Positions 16,198 through 25,022 are shown, counted from the stretch's first letter. The stretch: DNA of 60,499 bases from CAYTOF01 sp964439435 (GCA_964439435.1 CAYTOF010000004.1:1-60499); one strand, 5' to 3'. A program made the numbers and translations. The notes: a model not told the origin generated them from the sequence alone.

Positions 16198-18351
16198 ATG
16201 AACACCAGTCTAAGAGCAAAAGAACTTTCACTGACGTCCATATTTCCAGATATACCAAAGGTAAAGAGGCTTATTGTTGTGACGCCATCTGAGAGTGTTG
16301 AAAACACAGATTATTGGATTTGGGTAAAAGCGCTACAAGGACTGATTAATAAAGTAGAACCGCATATTTATGTGTTGTCTTCACGATACAATGATGCTCA
16401 GAATCATTGGTTAAATATTTACTCAAAGGATTATGGAATACCTATTGAGGAAAAAATAACGCCAGAGCAGATGCTTGTACGCTATGCGCATCTGGTAAAG
16501 GGATATACATTATATGATGAAATTGAAGTATTGCAAACTCAGAATATCGCAATAACACTTTGTGGATTGGAAAGCGCATTGCCAATCGCTCCATCTCAAG
16601 AAAAAATGATGCAAATCGCTAGAATTAAAAAAACAAATGATCTACGTGGTCGATTCGAGAATGACTGGTCAGCAGCCGAGTGGGCTATTGAAAACTTATG
16701 GCCGCGATGTAACAAACGTATGTATGCAAATTTCTGCATCCACCGACCGTTTTGGTATGCCATGGGGCACGACCTTGTCGATTATATTGTATATAATAAA
16801 GTGTTAGCTCTTGATTTGCCACGCAGTCGCACGCACAGGCGAACGCTTTCTCTCTTCAGGGAACTTATGAAAACAGCAGAGGCTCCGGGAGTTCAACTCA
16901 ATTGGCATTGCATTTGGGATCAAGAAAAAGAATATGTCGCTGAAGCTGCAAAGTGTGGTTTCTTTTCCCTTTGTTCGTCTGGGACACAAAATATGACAAT
17001 ACATGGGGGAGTGGGGGATAAAAGCAAGGCATATTCACAGCCGCTACCTTCTGCAGATGAATGTAAAGCAGAAAAAGATAAAATATATGTATGTCTTTAC
17101 AACAGCGACGGAGACGCAACTTGGGCGATGCATAATCTGCACCATATGGACTGGTTGGATCCCGATCGTGGAGAGTTTAAGTTCGGTTGGGGATTACTTC
17201 CTCTCATGGTTTCAATGATGCCCGGGATACTTGAATACTACCATAAAACAAAACTTGACAACGACTGCTTTTGGGGCCCTTCTTCTGGAGCTGGCTATAC
17301 ATATTCCTGGCTGTGGCCTGATGATTTAGCAGAGCATTATTTAAAGGAAACCAGAAGATTATTAAATCAATCAGGACAAAATGGTTGCAATATGGTTAAT
17401 TGGTTTTTACAGGATTGGTGGCGCGAAGTTGAAGACGACTTTGCGGTTGGAAGAGAACAGAAGCATCTTGCTCCCGGGCCCGGACTTATTTGCGGGCTTG
17501 GTGGTTCGCCATATGCGAAAAGCTATCCAAATGGCAATATTCCCAAGTTGCACTCTGTTCATATTGCTACCATTGGCCAAGATAACATCGGCGATATTGT
17601 CAAACTTTCAAAAGAGTGCCCCACTAGGCCGCTATTTTTGTTCTTGTTTGCACAAATACAACCGGGTATATTCAAACAACTAAATTCGGAAATGGTTAAA
17701 TTACGAGGACATGGAGAAATAGAATTGCTATCCATGGACCAATTTTTCCTAACACTTCAGGATGCTGTAAAAAAGGATTTGATTAAAGAAGAATTATACG
17801 AAAAAACAGATGAGCTGGCAGAAACTTGGCTGAGGAAACCCGGAAGACATCGACTACCGCTCTACGAGAGTTTGTCTGAAGAGATGGCGGATATTGCACT
17901 TGATACACCCAAAAATCGAGCTAAGCGAATTGCTGACTCCGGTTGTTCCCAGCTTGTATCCGGAGAGATAGAAAATATCGCCCCAACTAGAGAAAGATTT
18001 GTAAACTATCATTTGGGGCGCACTCCACCAAGCGAAGAGGAAGAAGCTGATGCTTTGTTTTACGCGGTATTTACTGTTGCTTGGGGTGTCATTCGTTCAA
18101 CTTTGGAAGCAAATGGAATATATGCTAATAATCGTCAAAAGTGTCTTGAGGATTTTTGTAATACTTGCTCTGATGTTGTTAACCCCGAAATGTTTAAAGA
18201 GATGTTTTCTGCATGGGACAATTGGGAAAGCGACACACCTTCCATTTCAAAAATCGTGGATTGGTGTTTGTTCACTAAAGATGCTGCAAAAACCTTAAAC
18301 AAAAGCTTCGGTGAAAGTGGAGAAATTGCTTGGCCCCCAAAAACAATTTGA
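16198..18351 (+). CDS. GxGYxYP-family protein, putative glycoside hydrolase
   Basis: 717-residue protein. The name-giving motif is visible as SSGAGYTYSWLWP around residues 361-373, and the N-terminal segment (WVKALQGLINKVEPHIYVL) fits the N-terminal GxGYxYP domain. The rest is rich in aromatics (NWFLQDWWREVEDDF, SAWDNWESD). The family is a putative glycoside hydrolase by structure-based annotation; I know of no firmly assigned activity. Unlike many members it has no signal peptide, so it would act in the cytoplasm. The ATG at 16198 is the start, since GAAAGGA lies between it and an earlier ATG at 16180. The C-terminal 170 residues or so are not assigned to a domain. It is followed by a tRNA with its own promoter. 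Confidence 0.75.
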   Translation: MNTSLRAKELSLTSIFPDIPKVKRLIVVTPSESVENTDYWIWVKALQGLINKVEPHIYVLSSRYNDAQNHWLNIYSKDYGIPIEEKITPEQMLVRYAHLVKGYTLYDEIEVLQTQNIAITLCGLESALPIAPSQEKMMQIARIKKTNDLRGRFENDWSAAEWAIENLWPRCNKRMYANFCIHRPFWYAMGHDLVDYIVYNKVLALDLPRSRTHRRTLSLFRELMKTAEAPGVQLNWHCIWDQEKEYVAEAAKCGFFSLCSSGTQNMTIHGGVGDKSKAYSQPLPSADECKAEKDKIYVCLYNSDGDATWAMHNLHHMDWLDPDRGEFKFGWGLLPLMVSMMPGILEYYHKTKLDNDCFWGPSSGAGYTYSWLWPDDLAEHYLKETRRLLNQSGQNGCNMVNWFLQDWWREVEDDFAVGREQKHLAPGPGLICGLGGSPYAKSYPNGNIPKLHSVHIATIGQDNIGDIVKLSKECPTRPLFLFLFAQIQPGIFKQLNSEMVKLRGHGEIELLSMDQFFLTLQDAVKKDLIKEELYEKTDELAETWLRKPGRHRLPLYESLSEEMADIALDTPKNRAKRIADSGCSQLVSGEIENIAPTRERFVNYHLGRTPPSEEEEADALFYAVFTVAWGVIRSTLEANGIYANNRQKCLEDFCNTCSDVVNPEMFKEMFSAWDNWESDTPSISKIVDWCLFTKDAAKTLNKSFGESGEIAWPPKTI

Positions 18352-18383
18352 CTTAAAACGACACTTCAAGTTTGATTGAAGAC

Positions 18384-18412
18384 TTTACAAAGAGAGAAAC
18401 ACAAGCTATAAT
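18384..18412 (+). promoter_or_regulatory. tRNA-Arg promoter
   Basis: TTTACA (18384-18389), a 17-base spacer and a perfect TATAAT (18407-18412), 14 bases before the mature tRNA. Confidence 0.8.
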
Positions 18413-18426
18413 ATACAAGCTGATAA

Positions 18427-18503
18427 GCGCCCGTAGCTCAGATGGATAGAGCGTCAGACTCCGACTCTGAAGGCCGCTGGTTCGACTCCAGTCGGGCGTA
18501 CCA
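18427..18503 (+). tRNA. tRNA-Arg (anticodon CCG)
   Basis: Full cloverleaf by hand: acceptor GCGCCCG with CGGGCGT, D arm with GCTCAGATGGATAGAGC, anticodon stem TCAGA/TCTGA enclosing loop CTCCGAC (anticodon CCG, reads CGG), and T arm GCTGG-TTCGACT-CCAGT. The 3' CCA is encoded. The first acceptor pair is a G-T wobble. It is flanked by a promoter and a terminator of its own. Confidence 0.96.
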
Positions 18504-18514
18504 GTTTGTATCTT

Positions 18515-18546
18515 AAAAGACTGCAATCCATAATGCAGTCTTTTCT
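18515..18546 (+). terminator. tRNA-Arg terminator
   Basis: Eleven-base-pair stem with AAAA/TTTT at its base followed by TTTTC, 12 bases after the CCA. Confidence 0.85.
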
Positions 18547-18612
18547 GAAATAATAGTTTGAAACTTATGAATGATTTCAGCCTTATATCTAAAAGAACAT
18601 GAGGAAATGGAT

Positions 18613-19656
18613 ATGTTTATTTATAACAAAAATTTAATCAGTGAATTTGGGGCAAGAAATCGGAAATGGCAAGGCATTCCGAGTATTGAACGAACTAGTC
18701 AAGGCAAAATATTTGTTACATTTTATAGTGGTGGCGAGGAAGAGCAGCTTGGGAATTTTTGTATATTGATTTCCGGATATGAAGAAACAAATAACTGGAC
18801 TGATCCAACTGCAGTAGCTTATGCTGGCGGCGATGCTCGTTGTTATGATCCATGTATTTGGATTGACCCTATAGGGAGGTTGTGGTTTTTTTGGTGTGTA
18901 CAGCCGGAAAACTTTACTTACTGTGTTATTTGCAATAATCCCGATGCTAAAGATCTCGTGTGGAGCAAACCGATTAAAATCGCCCCGGGAGTTATGATGA
19001 ATAAACCCATAGTCAGATCTGATGGTGTTTGGTTTTTTCCGATAGCTGTTTGGAACCATGGTATAGCAGCGGGGAGAGAAAGGCTTGGTTCTACTTCTGA
19101 AACAGATAAAGGCTCTTTTGTCATAGTCAGTTATGATCAAGGACAATCTTTCCATAAATTGGGATTTGCGGATGTTCCTGAACGTGAGTTTGATGAACAC
19201 ATGCTGCTTGAACATAAAGATGGCACACTCTCTATGTATGTGAGGACAAATTACGGCATTGGGCTTAGTAGGTCATCTGATGGAGGTGCAAATTGGAGTG
19301 CCGGTGAAGACAGTCTGTTGGGCGGACCAGGTACGAGATTTCACATACGGCGGTTAGAGTCGGGGAATGTGTTGCTTGTCAATCATCATGACTTTGTGGG
19401 ACGAAATAATCTGAAAGCAATGCTATCTAAAGACGATGGGCGATCTTTTCAGGAGATGTTGTTGATTGATGGACGTGATTCTGTGTCATATCCTGATTCA
19501 ACACAAGGAGATGGCTATATATGGATTGTACATGATCGAGAAAGACATGGTGTAGCTGAAATATTGATATCGAAAATATCTGAAAGAGATATAGAAGCGG
19601 GGCGTATTGTAGATAGCAAAAGCTATTTGACACAAGTAGTCTCAAAGTTAAGGTAA
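18613..19656 (+). CDS. BNR-repeat sialidase-like protein (exo-alpha-sialidase superfamily)
   Basis: 347 residues, expected six-bladed beta-propeller. Three Asp-box motifs (S-x-D-x-G-x-x-F/W) are visible: SYDQGQSF (173), SSDGGANW (221) and SKDDGRSF (272). The N-terminal QGIPSIERTSQGKIFVTFYSG matches a group of bacterial proteins annotated as exo-alpha-sialidase, from memory. Whether it cleaves sialic acid is doubtful: no signal peptide, no FRIP motif in the usual form, and no sialic-acid catabolic genes nearby. The ATG at 18613 is preferred, with GAGGA seven bases upstream; 18607 is too close. It probably forms a unit with the FAD oxidoreductase 37 bases downstream. Confidence 0.78.
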   Translation: MFIYNKNLISEFGARNRKWQGIPSIERTSQGKIFVTFYSGGEEEQLGNFCILISGYEETNNWTDPTAVAYAGGDARCYDPCIWIDPIGRLWFFWCVQPENFTYCVICNNPDAKDLVWSKPIKIAPGVMMNKPIVRSDGVWFFPIAVWNHGIAAGRERLGSTSETDKGSFVIVSYDQGQSFHKLGFADVPEREFDEHMLLEHKDGTLSMYVRTNYGIGLSRSSDGGANWSAGEDSLLGGPGTRFHIRRLESGNVLLVNHHDFVGRNNLKAMLSKDDGRSFQEMLLIDGRDSVSYPDSTQGDGYIWIVHDRERHGVAEILISKISERDIEAGRIVDSKSYLTQVVSKLR

Positions 19657-19693
19657 ACACGAAGTATTTTACTGCAAGATAAGTAGGTGGAAA

Positions 19694-20983
19694 ATGGAAT
19701 CTATACAATATGTCCAACGACTCAATTGCATTGAAAACTATGATTTGGCGGTTCTGGGTGGTGGTATAGCAGGAGTTTCCGCCGCGATTGCAGCAGCAAA
19801 GCAGGGCGTTAAAACATGCTTGGTGGAACGATTTGCGGTTACCGGAGGCAATTGTACTATTGGGGGCGTTGCTTCATTTTGCGGGAACACGGTAGGACAA
19901 GGAGAGGTGTTTGATGAGATAGTAAGTGCTCTTGAAGCCTTTAGTGCGATTGCTCCTTTGGACCCGTATGTAAGTTCAAGAATTTTCGACCATGAAAAAC
20001 TTGCATTTATATTAACTGAACTCTTATGTAAATACAATATAACATTGTATTTACATACTCGATTTTCAGATGTGATTTCTAAAGATAAAAAAATAGAGTA
20101 TTGTGTGCTTAACGGAAAATCAGGATTGTTTGCAATAAAAGCCAAACAGTTCATTGACTGTACCGGTGATGCTGATGTTGCACGAGCAGCAGGTTGTACG
20201 ATTATGAAGGGAGGGGCAACACAATACACTCTGCCGATGTCTCTCATGTATTTTGTCAGGCATGTAGATCCGGATGATTTAGATAACACCTATCCTAGTG
20301 ATTGGTTTCATAAGATCAATGTTGAAGAAGAACTGCCGATGACAAGTGTATGGCCAAACGGCCCCGGAAGTAATGCAATCAAAATAAAAATTCCAATGTT
20401 TGATGCGTCAGATACGCAGTCGTTAACAGAAGCAGAAATTACCGCAAGAAGAAGAATGGTATCTGTGTTGGATTACCACAGGCGTGTTGAGGGTAGGAGT
20501 TGGATGCTCGACCATTGCTCTCCTATAATTGGTATAAGAGAAAGTTGTCGTATATTGGGAGACTATGTACTCACTGTCAATGATTTACGTAAAGGTAATG
20601 ATTATGATGATTCTATTGCGGTGGGCACTTTTTATCTGGATGGGCATAAAACTGATGACGACAAGAGAACATACATATTGCCTGTTGATGAATTGTCTGT
20701 GCCACCGTATGGTATACCCCTTAGATGTCTTGTTGCTAAGGGAGTAAATAACCTTCTTATGGCAGGGCGTTGCATATCTGCTGACCAACTGGCTATGTCT
20801 TCCGCACGCGTCACAACAACATGTGCAATGACAGGGCAAGCAGCAGGTGTGGCAGCAGCCCTCGCAATAAAACAGTCAAAATCACTCAGACAAATTGATT
20901 TTAATCAAGTTAGAAGAATGTTGGTTAAAAATGGAGCCATTTTGGAACCCGAACAGGTAAAAAAAGTCTATTTTTCAAAATAG
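19694..20983 (+). CDS. FAD-dependent oxidoreductase (FAD_oxidored type)
   Basis: 429 residues. A dinucleotide-binding motif lies near the N-terminus (AVLGGGIAGVSAAIAAA, glycines 22-27), followed by GGNCTIGGVASFCGN and a second FAD motif, CTGDADVARAAGC. The C-terminus has GRCISADQLAMSSARV and ATCAMTGQAAGVAAALA-like segments typical of the FAD-dependent oxidoreductases often found beside glycoside hydrolases. It has no signal peptide. Electron donor and substrate are unknown. It lies 37 bases after the sialidase-like gene and 19 bases before the SRAP gene, with good AGGTGG-type spacing, so the three may be one transcript. Confidence 0.85.
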   Translation: MESIQYVQRLNCIENYDLAVLGGGIAGVSAAIAAAKQGVKTCLVERFAVTGGNCTIGGVASFCGNTVGQGEVFDEIVSALEAFSAIAPLDPYVSSRIFDHEKLAFILTELLCKYNITLYLHTRFSDVISKDKKIEYCVLNGKSGLFAIKAKQFIDCTGDADVARAAGCTIMKGGATQYTLPMSLMYFVRHVDPDDLDNTYPSDWFHKINVEEELPMTSVWPNGPGSNAIKIKIPMFDASDTQSLTEAEITARRRMVSVLDYHRRVEGRSWMLDHCSPIIGIRESCRILGDYVLTVNDLRKGNDYDDSIAVGTFYLDGHKTDDDKRTYILPVDELSVPPYGIPLRCLVAKGVNNLLMAGRCISADQLAMSSARVTTTCAMTGQAAGVAAALAIKQSKSLRQIDFNQVRRMLVKNGAILEPEQVKKVYFSK

Positions 20984-21002
20984 TAACAGTAAAGGAGAGA
21001 TT

Positions 21003-21602
21003 ATGTGCGGGAGGTACTTTATTGACATCGAAGATAGTCCAATAGAACTTCTAGAAATTGTAGAAAAGGCGAAAGAGCAGTTAGCAAAAGTAGATCACAG
21101 TCATAATATCAAAACTGGCGAAATATTTATAAGCGATATTGTACCTGTTATAGCTTTAACTAAAAACAATGTGATTAAGCCCTTTGCCATGAAATGGGGC
21201 TTTGCAAGTTTCGATAAGAATAAAATCATTTACAACGCACGAAGTGAAACTTCAAATAAAAAGCCGATTTTTTCAAATGGAATGAACTCCCGCAGATGTG
21301 TAATACCTGCATCAGGCTTCTATGAATGGCATAAGACAAAACATAAAATTATCAAATACAAGATTTTTGAAAGTGAAAATGCTGTGATGTATATGGCCGG
21401 TATATATAGATATGAAGATAATCCGGTTTTGCCGAGGTTTGTAATTTTGACAAGCCCTGCATGTAGCGTGATTGCTTCAATCCACAGTCGAATGCCCGTG
21501 ATATTGGATGAAAGCGGAGTACACGAATGGCTTTCTTATTACAGCGAATATGCCCCAAGTACCGTGTGCACCAATCTGGAAGTAACAAAGATTACAGAGT
21601 GA
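21003..21602 (+). CDS. SOS response-associated peptidase, abasic-site shield protein (YedK/HMCES)
   Basis: SRAP-domain protein of 199 residues. Cys2 directly after the initiator Met (MCGRYF) is the residue that forms a thiazolidine link with abasic sites in single-stranded DNA. The other active-site residues are visible: N78 in YNARSET, E108 in SGFYEWHK and H161 in SIHSRMPVIL. The length is a little short of E. coli YedK but complete. AAAGGAGAG upstream supports the ATG. Its function, protection of abasic sites in single-stranded DNA, is unrelated to the sugar genes before it. Confidence 0.93.
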   Translation: MCGRYFIDIEDSPIELLEIVEKAKEQLAKVDHSHNIKTGEIFISDIVPVIALTKNNVIKPFAMKWGFASFDKNKIIYNARSETSNKKPIFSNGMNSRRCVIPASGFYEWHKTKHKIIKYKIFESENAVMYMAGIYRYEDNPVLPRFVILTSPACSVIASIHSRMPVILDESGVHEWLSYYSEYAPSTVCTNLEVTKITE

Positions 21603-21619
21603 ATATCTATTAAAAACAA

Positions 21620-21648
21620 ATGACATTTGATGTTATTTGTTATATAAT
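21620..21648 (+). promoter_or_regulatory. Rubredoxin promoter
   Basis: ATGACA (21620-21625), a 17-base spacer and a perfect TATAAT (21643-21648). A six-base-pair hairpin (CGGAAG/CTTCCG) follows in the leader at about 21659-21676. Confidence 0.75.
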
Positions 21649-21705
21649 ATATATACATCGGAAGTATTTACTTCCGTTTGTAAATATTAAAGAAGGAGGC
21701 TGGTC

Positions 21706-21867
21706 ATGGAAAAATATGTATGCACAGCATGTGGCTATGTGTATGATCCGGAGATTGGAGATCCTACTGTAGGAATTGCATCAGGAACATCATTTGCAGA
21801 TTTACCTGAAGACTGGGTTTGCCCTGATTGCGGCGTTGGAAAGGAATTTTTTGAACCTATCGAATGA
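21706..21867 (+). CDS. Rubredoxin
   Basis: 53-residue protein, the usual rubredoxin size. It has the Fe(Cys)4 signature CTACGYVYDPEIGDP near the N-terminus and PEDWVCPDCGVGKEFFE near the C-terminus, that is CxxCG and CPxCG. It is a one-electron carrier, in strict anaerobes often feeding oxygen- or peroxide-reducing enzymes (rubrerythrin, flavodiiron proteins). None of those partners is in this window. The ribosome binding site is AGAAGGAGG, and it has its own promoter and terminator, so it is a monocistronic unit. Confidence 0.96.
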   Translation: MEKYVCTACGYVYDPEIGDPTVGIASGTSFADLPEDWVCPDCGVGKEFFEPIE

Positions 21868-21886
21868 TGCCCCATAACATAGCCGG

Positions 21887-21925
21887 ATTAAACCGCATTG
21901 GTAATTCATCGATGCGGTTTAATCA
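21887..21925 (+). terminator. Rubredoxin terminator
   Basis: Twelve-base-pair stem (21887-21898 with 21912-21923), 20 bases after the rubredoxin stop. The T run is weak. Confidence 0.65.
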
Positions 21926-21997
21926 ATTTTAGATATTGCTTCTAGGACTAACAGGAGTTTATTGCCATTTGTATTTACCAACCAAGTTCTTAAAAAT

Positions 21998-22045
21998 AAT
22001 ATGCCATGAATTGTACATTTGTTCAATTCATGGCATATTTTATCT
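21998..22045. terminator. Long bidirectional terminator hairpin
   Basis: Sixteen-base-pair perfect stem (21998-22013 with 22024-22039) and a ten-base loop, with TTTTAT after it and an A-rich run before it. It can end transcription from both the rubredoxin side and the minus-strand DUF4838 gene. Confidence 0.75.
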
Positions 22046-22095
22046 ATTGTAAATAAAAACAATTAAGTGAAAGGGAGGGGAAATGAACAGAAAGG

Positions 22096-23856
22096 TCAAT
22101 CAGCGATTACTCCCATATCATCGGGATGGGGAGGCCATACACCTCTGTTGCCAAATTGCTTAATATTGCTATAGCCCCACTTTTCACTGAATCTCTTAAT
22201 TCCGAGAGCTCTTGCATCTGCTATAAATTGCTCAACTTGGGACGACCTGTCATCATCTGGTGGACTGTGGAAAAACTTAGTCAAGCGAATTGCAATTCTT
22301 TCTTTTTTGATTCGCGTGGAATATAGAATATTGTCCGACACAACACGTTCGGCTTCATCAAATAAGGTATCAATTTTTTCAAGAAATTGAGCTGTTATAA
22401 ATGGCATCTTAGGGGAGTCAGAGAGGCTGAGATGATATCCGGTTTTCAATAAAGCATCTTTTGATACCTCAAGATATTCATTTATAAACGGGGCGGCAGG
22501 ACCATACCATGCATCTAAAAACTCAGCAGTGCCTTGCTCAACATCATAATCAGGATCCCAAGATAACTTTGCTAACAAATATGCACGCAGTTCAGCCATT
22601 TCTCCTGAAGGCGACTGGCCATTGCCTTGAGAAAAAACACCACAAACGTTGTTATCACGGAAGAATTGCATATTATCCTGCAACACTTGGAAATTTGGAT
22701 GTATGTTGTGATAGAGTTCGAAGTCTGTCACATAATCCCAAATAAATAACTGGTCACTAATTTTGGCCCAGTCTTTTAAATCCTGAGCGAAATTTTCTAA
22801 ATACTTTGGCGTTCCAGCCTTTTTAGAATCTGCTATTTCTGGACATTCTCTTAATGGGTGAGAAAAACAACACTCAAAAGAGCAAAGTCTTACTATGACA
22901 TTTTTTCTGGGTTTGACAAAACGAGGCGGTTTTCTCGAATAGTCATATGCAAGTGTATCGACCCAAACATGCGGGAATTCTTTTTCTATTTCTTCCGCAA
23001 CGCTATTTACAAACCTGATAATTGGACCTGATTCACTTCCTTCTAACTCAACAATTTTGGCACAATTATGGCAGGCACAGCCTGCTCCACCGTCATCTTG
23101 GGATATTGAAATTATCGATGAGTTTGGATGCGCACGCAAATCCTCCAATGCCTGCTCTGTTGCAATCTTTAACACATCCGGGTTTGTCAAACAGAGTTGC
23201 GGAGAATTAGAGCTTTGCCGAACTCCATCTTTCAAGGCAAAATATTCTGGATGTGATTCATAGTATTTGCTAGGTGGTACTAAGCTATGAGTAAATGAAT
23301 GAACAAAATATCCCGGTACATAGCTGAGTTTGCCACCATGTTCAGCGAATAGTTTTTGATGGTCGCCATTTAAACGTCTTCGAGCAGCAAAGTCTCCATC
23401 AAATATATCGTTATAAAATATCTCTCGATATCGAAAGGCGGGGGCGCTATACACATCTAGGTTTGGATTTAAAAGCAATTCGGAATACTTTGGAATTATA
23501 GAGCAATCACGAGCGAAAAAACGACAACCGCAAATATCTTCCAGAAATGCATATACTGAATAGAGTACACCTCTTGGTCCTTCACCGGTTAAAAATAGAT
23601 TACCTTCTTCTACATGATAGCGGTAGCTGTCCTCAGGGCTGTTTGGGGGCAAGGCCGAGATATTCAACTTCCGAGCTTCACCTATGTAAATCTCGCATCC
23701 GGACTTTGGGACGATGTCAGATATAACATAGAAATCTGCTCCGGTCATGCGTGATAAATAGTGTGACAACTCACGCGCCGCGTGCCTCTGTGGCGGGGAA
23801 CCATTCGCAGGATATACAATCTTGTGAAAAGCAAGTCCATTTTTGGCGATTAGCAT
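22096..23856 (-). CDS. DUF4838 domain protein, putative glycoside hydrolase-like
   Basis: 586 residues. The N-terminal part (HAARELSHYLSRMTG, CEIYIGEARKLN, GEGPRGVLYSVYAFLEDICGCRFFARD) has the alpha-glucuronidase-like N-terminal pattern that accompanies DUF4838. The central DUF4838 domain carries SISQDDGGAGCACHNCAKI, a CxCxxC cluster, then LAYDYSRKPPRFVKPRKNV and FIWDYVTDF. Activity is unknown, though the family co-occurs with carbohydrate genes. The start is the ATG at 23856, because AGAGGTG lies eight bases upstream; further in-frame starts at 23883 and 23886 lack one. There is no signal peptide, so it is probably cytoplasmic. It is divergent from the second TIM-barrel isomerase. Confidence 0.75.
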   Translation of the reverse strand: MLIAKNGLAFHKIVYPANGSPPQRHAARELSHYLSRMTGADFYVISDIVPKSGCEIYIGEARKLNISALPPNSPEDSYRYHVEEGNLFLTGEGPRGVLYSVYAFLEDICGCRFFARDCSIIPKYSELLLNPNLDVYSAPAFRYREIFYNDIFDGDFAARRRLNGDHQKLFAEHGGKLSYVPGYFVHSFTHSLVPPSKYYESHPEYFALKDGVRQSSNSPQLCLTNPDVLKIATEQALEDLRAHPNSSIISISQDDGGAGCACHNCAKIVELEGSESGPIIRFVNSVAEEIEKEFPHVWVDTLAYDYSRKPPRFVKPRKNVIVRLCSFECCFSHPLRECPEIADSKKAGTPKYLENFAQDLKDWAKISDQLFIWDYVTDFELYHNIHPNFQVLQDNMQFFRDNNVCGVFSQGNGQSPSGEMAELRAYLLAKLSWDPDYDVEQGTAEFLDAWYGPAAPFINEYLEVSKDALLKTGYHLSLSDSPKMPFITAQFLEKIDTLFDEAERVVSDNILYSTRIKKERIAIRLTKFFHSPPDDDRSSQVEQFIADARALGIKRFSEKWGYSNIKQFGNRGVWPPHPDDMGVIAD

Positions 23857-23904
23857 ACATTTCACCTCTAATATATTATTCATCAAACAGGTTGATACAG
23901 AGTT

Positions 23905-23932
23905 ATTATATAACAGGATGCGTTATTGTCAA
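23905..23932 (-). promoter_or_regulatory. Promoter of the DUF4838 gene
   Basis: On the minus strand a perfect TTGACA (23932-23927), a 16-base spacer and a perfect TATAAT (23910-23905). Confidence 0.8.
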
Positions 23933-23958
23933 GCACGATCAGAGATATAAGGCATAAG

Positions 23959-23987
23959 TTGATTGATCTATATGACCATGGTATAAT
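23959..23987 (+). promoter_or_regulatory. Promoter of the second TIM-barrel isomerase gene
   Basis: TTGATT (23959-23964), a 17-base spacer and TATAAT (23982-23987). It is 27 bases from the opposing DUF4838 promoter, so the two could share a regulator. Confidence 0.65.
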
Positions 23988-24070
23988 GGATTTATCTAAA
24001 AACATGTTTTATAACTGAAAAATCATATCTCTATCAAAGACATGCATCGATGTAAATGGAGGTCACACAA

Positions 24071-24919
24071 ATGAAGGTTTCATCGACTCTTTCGTTATTT
24101 CGGGCGAACCGAAGAACATTTCCAATGCTTGAGAGCACAAAACACCTTGTAAAAGCTGGTTTTGAAGCACTCGATATGAATTTGCAGCATTTTAAATTTG
24201 AAGAAAACTGGAAAGAAGATATATATTGTTCTTTAGAATATGCAATTAAGCATGGCGTTGAATTTCTTTACGGCCATTTGCCTTACAATTTTCCAAAAGA
24301 TTTTACATCGGAAAACAAGAAAGAGTTCGACAATCGGTTTTATAAAGCTATAGATGCAGCAGCTTTTGCAGGTCTTAAATATGCGGTTATGCATGCGTAT
24401 ACCATTCCGATACCACTTGACGAATATGATGAAGAAACCGAACAAAGAAAAGCTGTTGAAATGCTTTCTCCATATTATGATTATGCGGACAAGCTTAATT
24501 GTGAGATTGTTATCGAAAATATGCGAAACCCATTACCGGGACAAAGAGTGAAGCGTTATTTGAGTGATTTTGATGAACTTATTAGGCTTTGTGATGTCCT
24601 TGGCAATCGAGGAATTTGTCTCGACACAGGACATGCTCATACTGTTGGGGAAGATACAGAGGATAATATAGCTTCATTAGGAAGTAAACTAAAAATGCTC
24701 CATATAAATGATAATTTTGCAGCTGGAGACGATCATTTGCCTCCATTTTATGGAACTATAGACTGGATTAGTGTAATGCATGGCATAAGAAAAGCTGGAT
24801 ACACAGGAACTTTAAATTATGAAGTAACATCGCCGCGTATACCAGCTGAATTACGCTCACAGCTCGAAAGCTATTTAATTGATGCCGGACGTATATTGAT
24901 TGGCTATTATGACGAATAA
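24071..24919 (+). CDS. Sugar phosphate isomerase/epimerase, TIM barrel (second copy type)
   Basis: 282 residues of the AP endonuclease 2/xylose isomerase-like superfamily, distantly similar in pattern to the 14.2-kb protein but clearly not a recent duplicate. Metal-site candidates run in order: VIENMRNP (glutamate), GICLDTGHAHTVG (aspartate and histidines), MLHINDNFAAGDDHLPPFYGTIDW and LNYEVTS. The GTIDW motif is common in such epimerases. The ATG at 24071 is the start, because GGAGG overlaps the earlier ATG at 24056. It is a single gene with its own promoter, facing away from the DUF4838 gene. The substrate is probably a sugar or keto-sugar. Confidence 0.83.
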   Translation: MKVSSTLSLFRANRRTFPMLESTKHLVKAGFEALDMNLQHFKFEENWKEDIYCSLEYAIKHGVEFLYGHLPYNFPKDFTSENKKEFDNRFYKAIDAAAFAGLKYAVMHAYTIPIPLDEYDEETEQRKAVEMLSPYYDYADKLNCEIVIENMRNPLPGQRVKRYLSDFDELIRLCDVLGNRGICLDTGHAHTVGEDTEDNIASLGSKLKMLHINDNFAAGDDHLPPFYGTIDWISVMHGIRKAGYTGTLNYEVTSPRIPAELRSQLESYLIDAGRILIGYYDE

Positions 24920-24981
24920 ATTTTAGAAAGCATTATAAAATCGCCGAGAGAAAATGCTTTAACAGTTGATGTGCTAAAACC

Positions 24982-25010
24982 TTGACAACCATGTTGGGAC
25001 GCGTTATAAT
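24982..25010 (+). promoter_or_regulatory. tRNA-Gln promoter (full consensus)
   Basis: Perfect TTGACA (24982-24987), 17-base spacer and perfect TATAAT (25005-25010), 12 bases before the tRNA. Confidence 0.9.
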
Positions 25011-25022
25011 AAACAAGCATTT

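Noticed and set aside
18613..19656. True secreted sialidase
   Set aside because: No signal peptide, no clear FRIP motif and no sialic-acid genes nearby; only the propeller family is supported.
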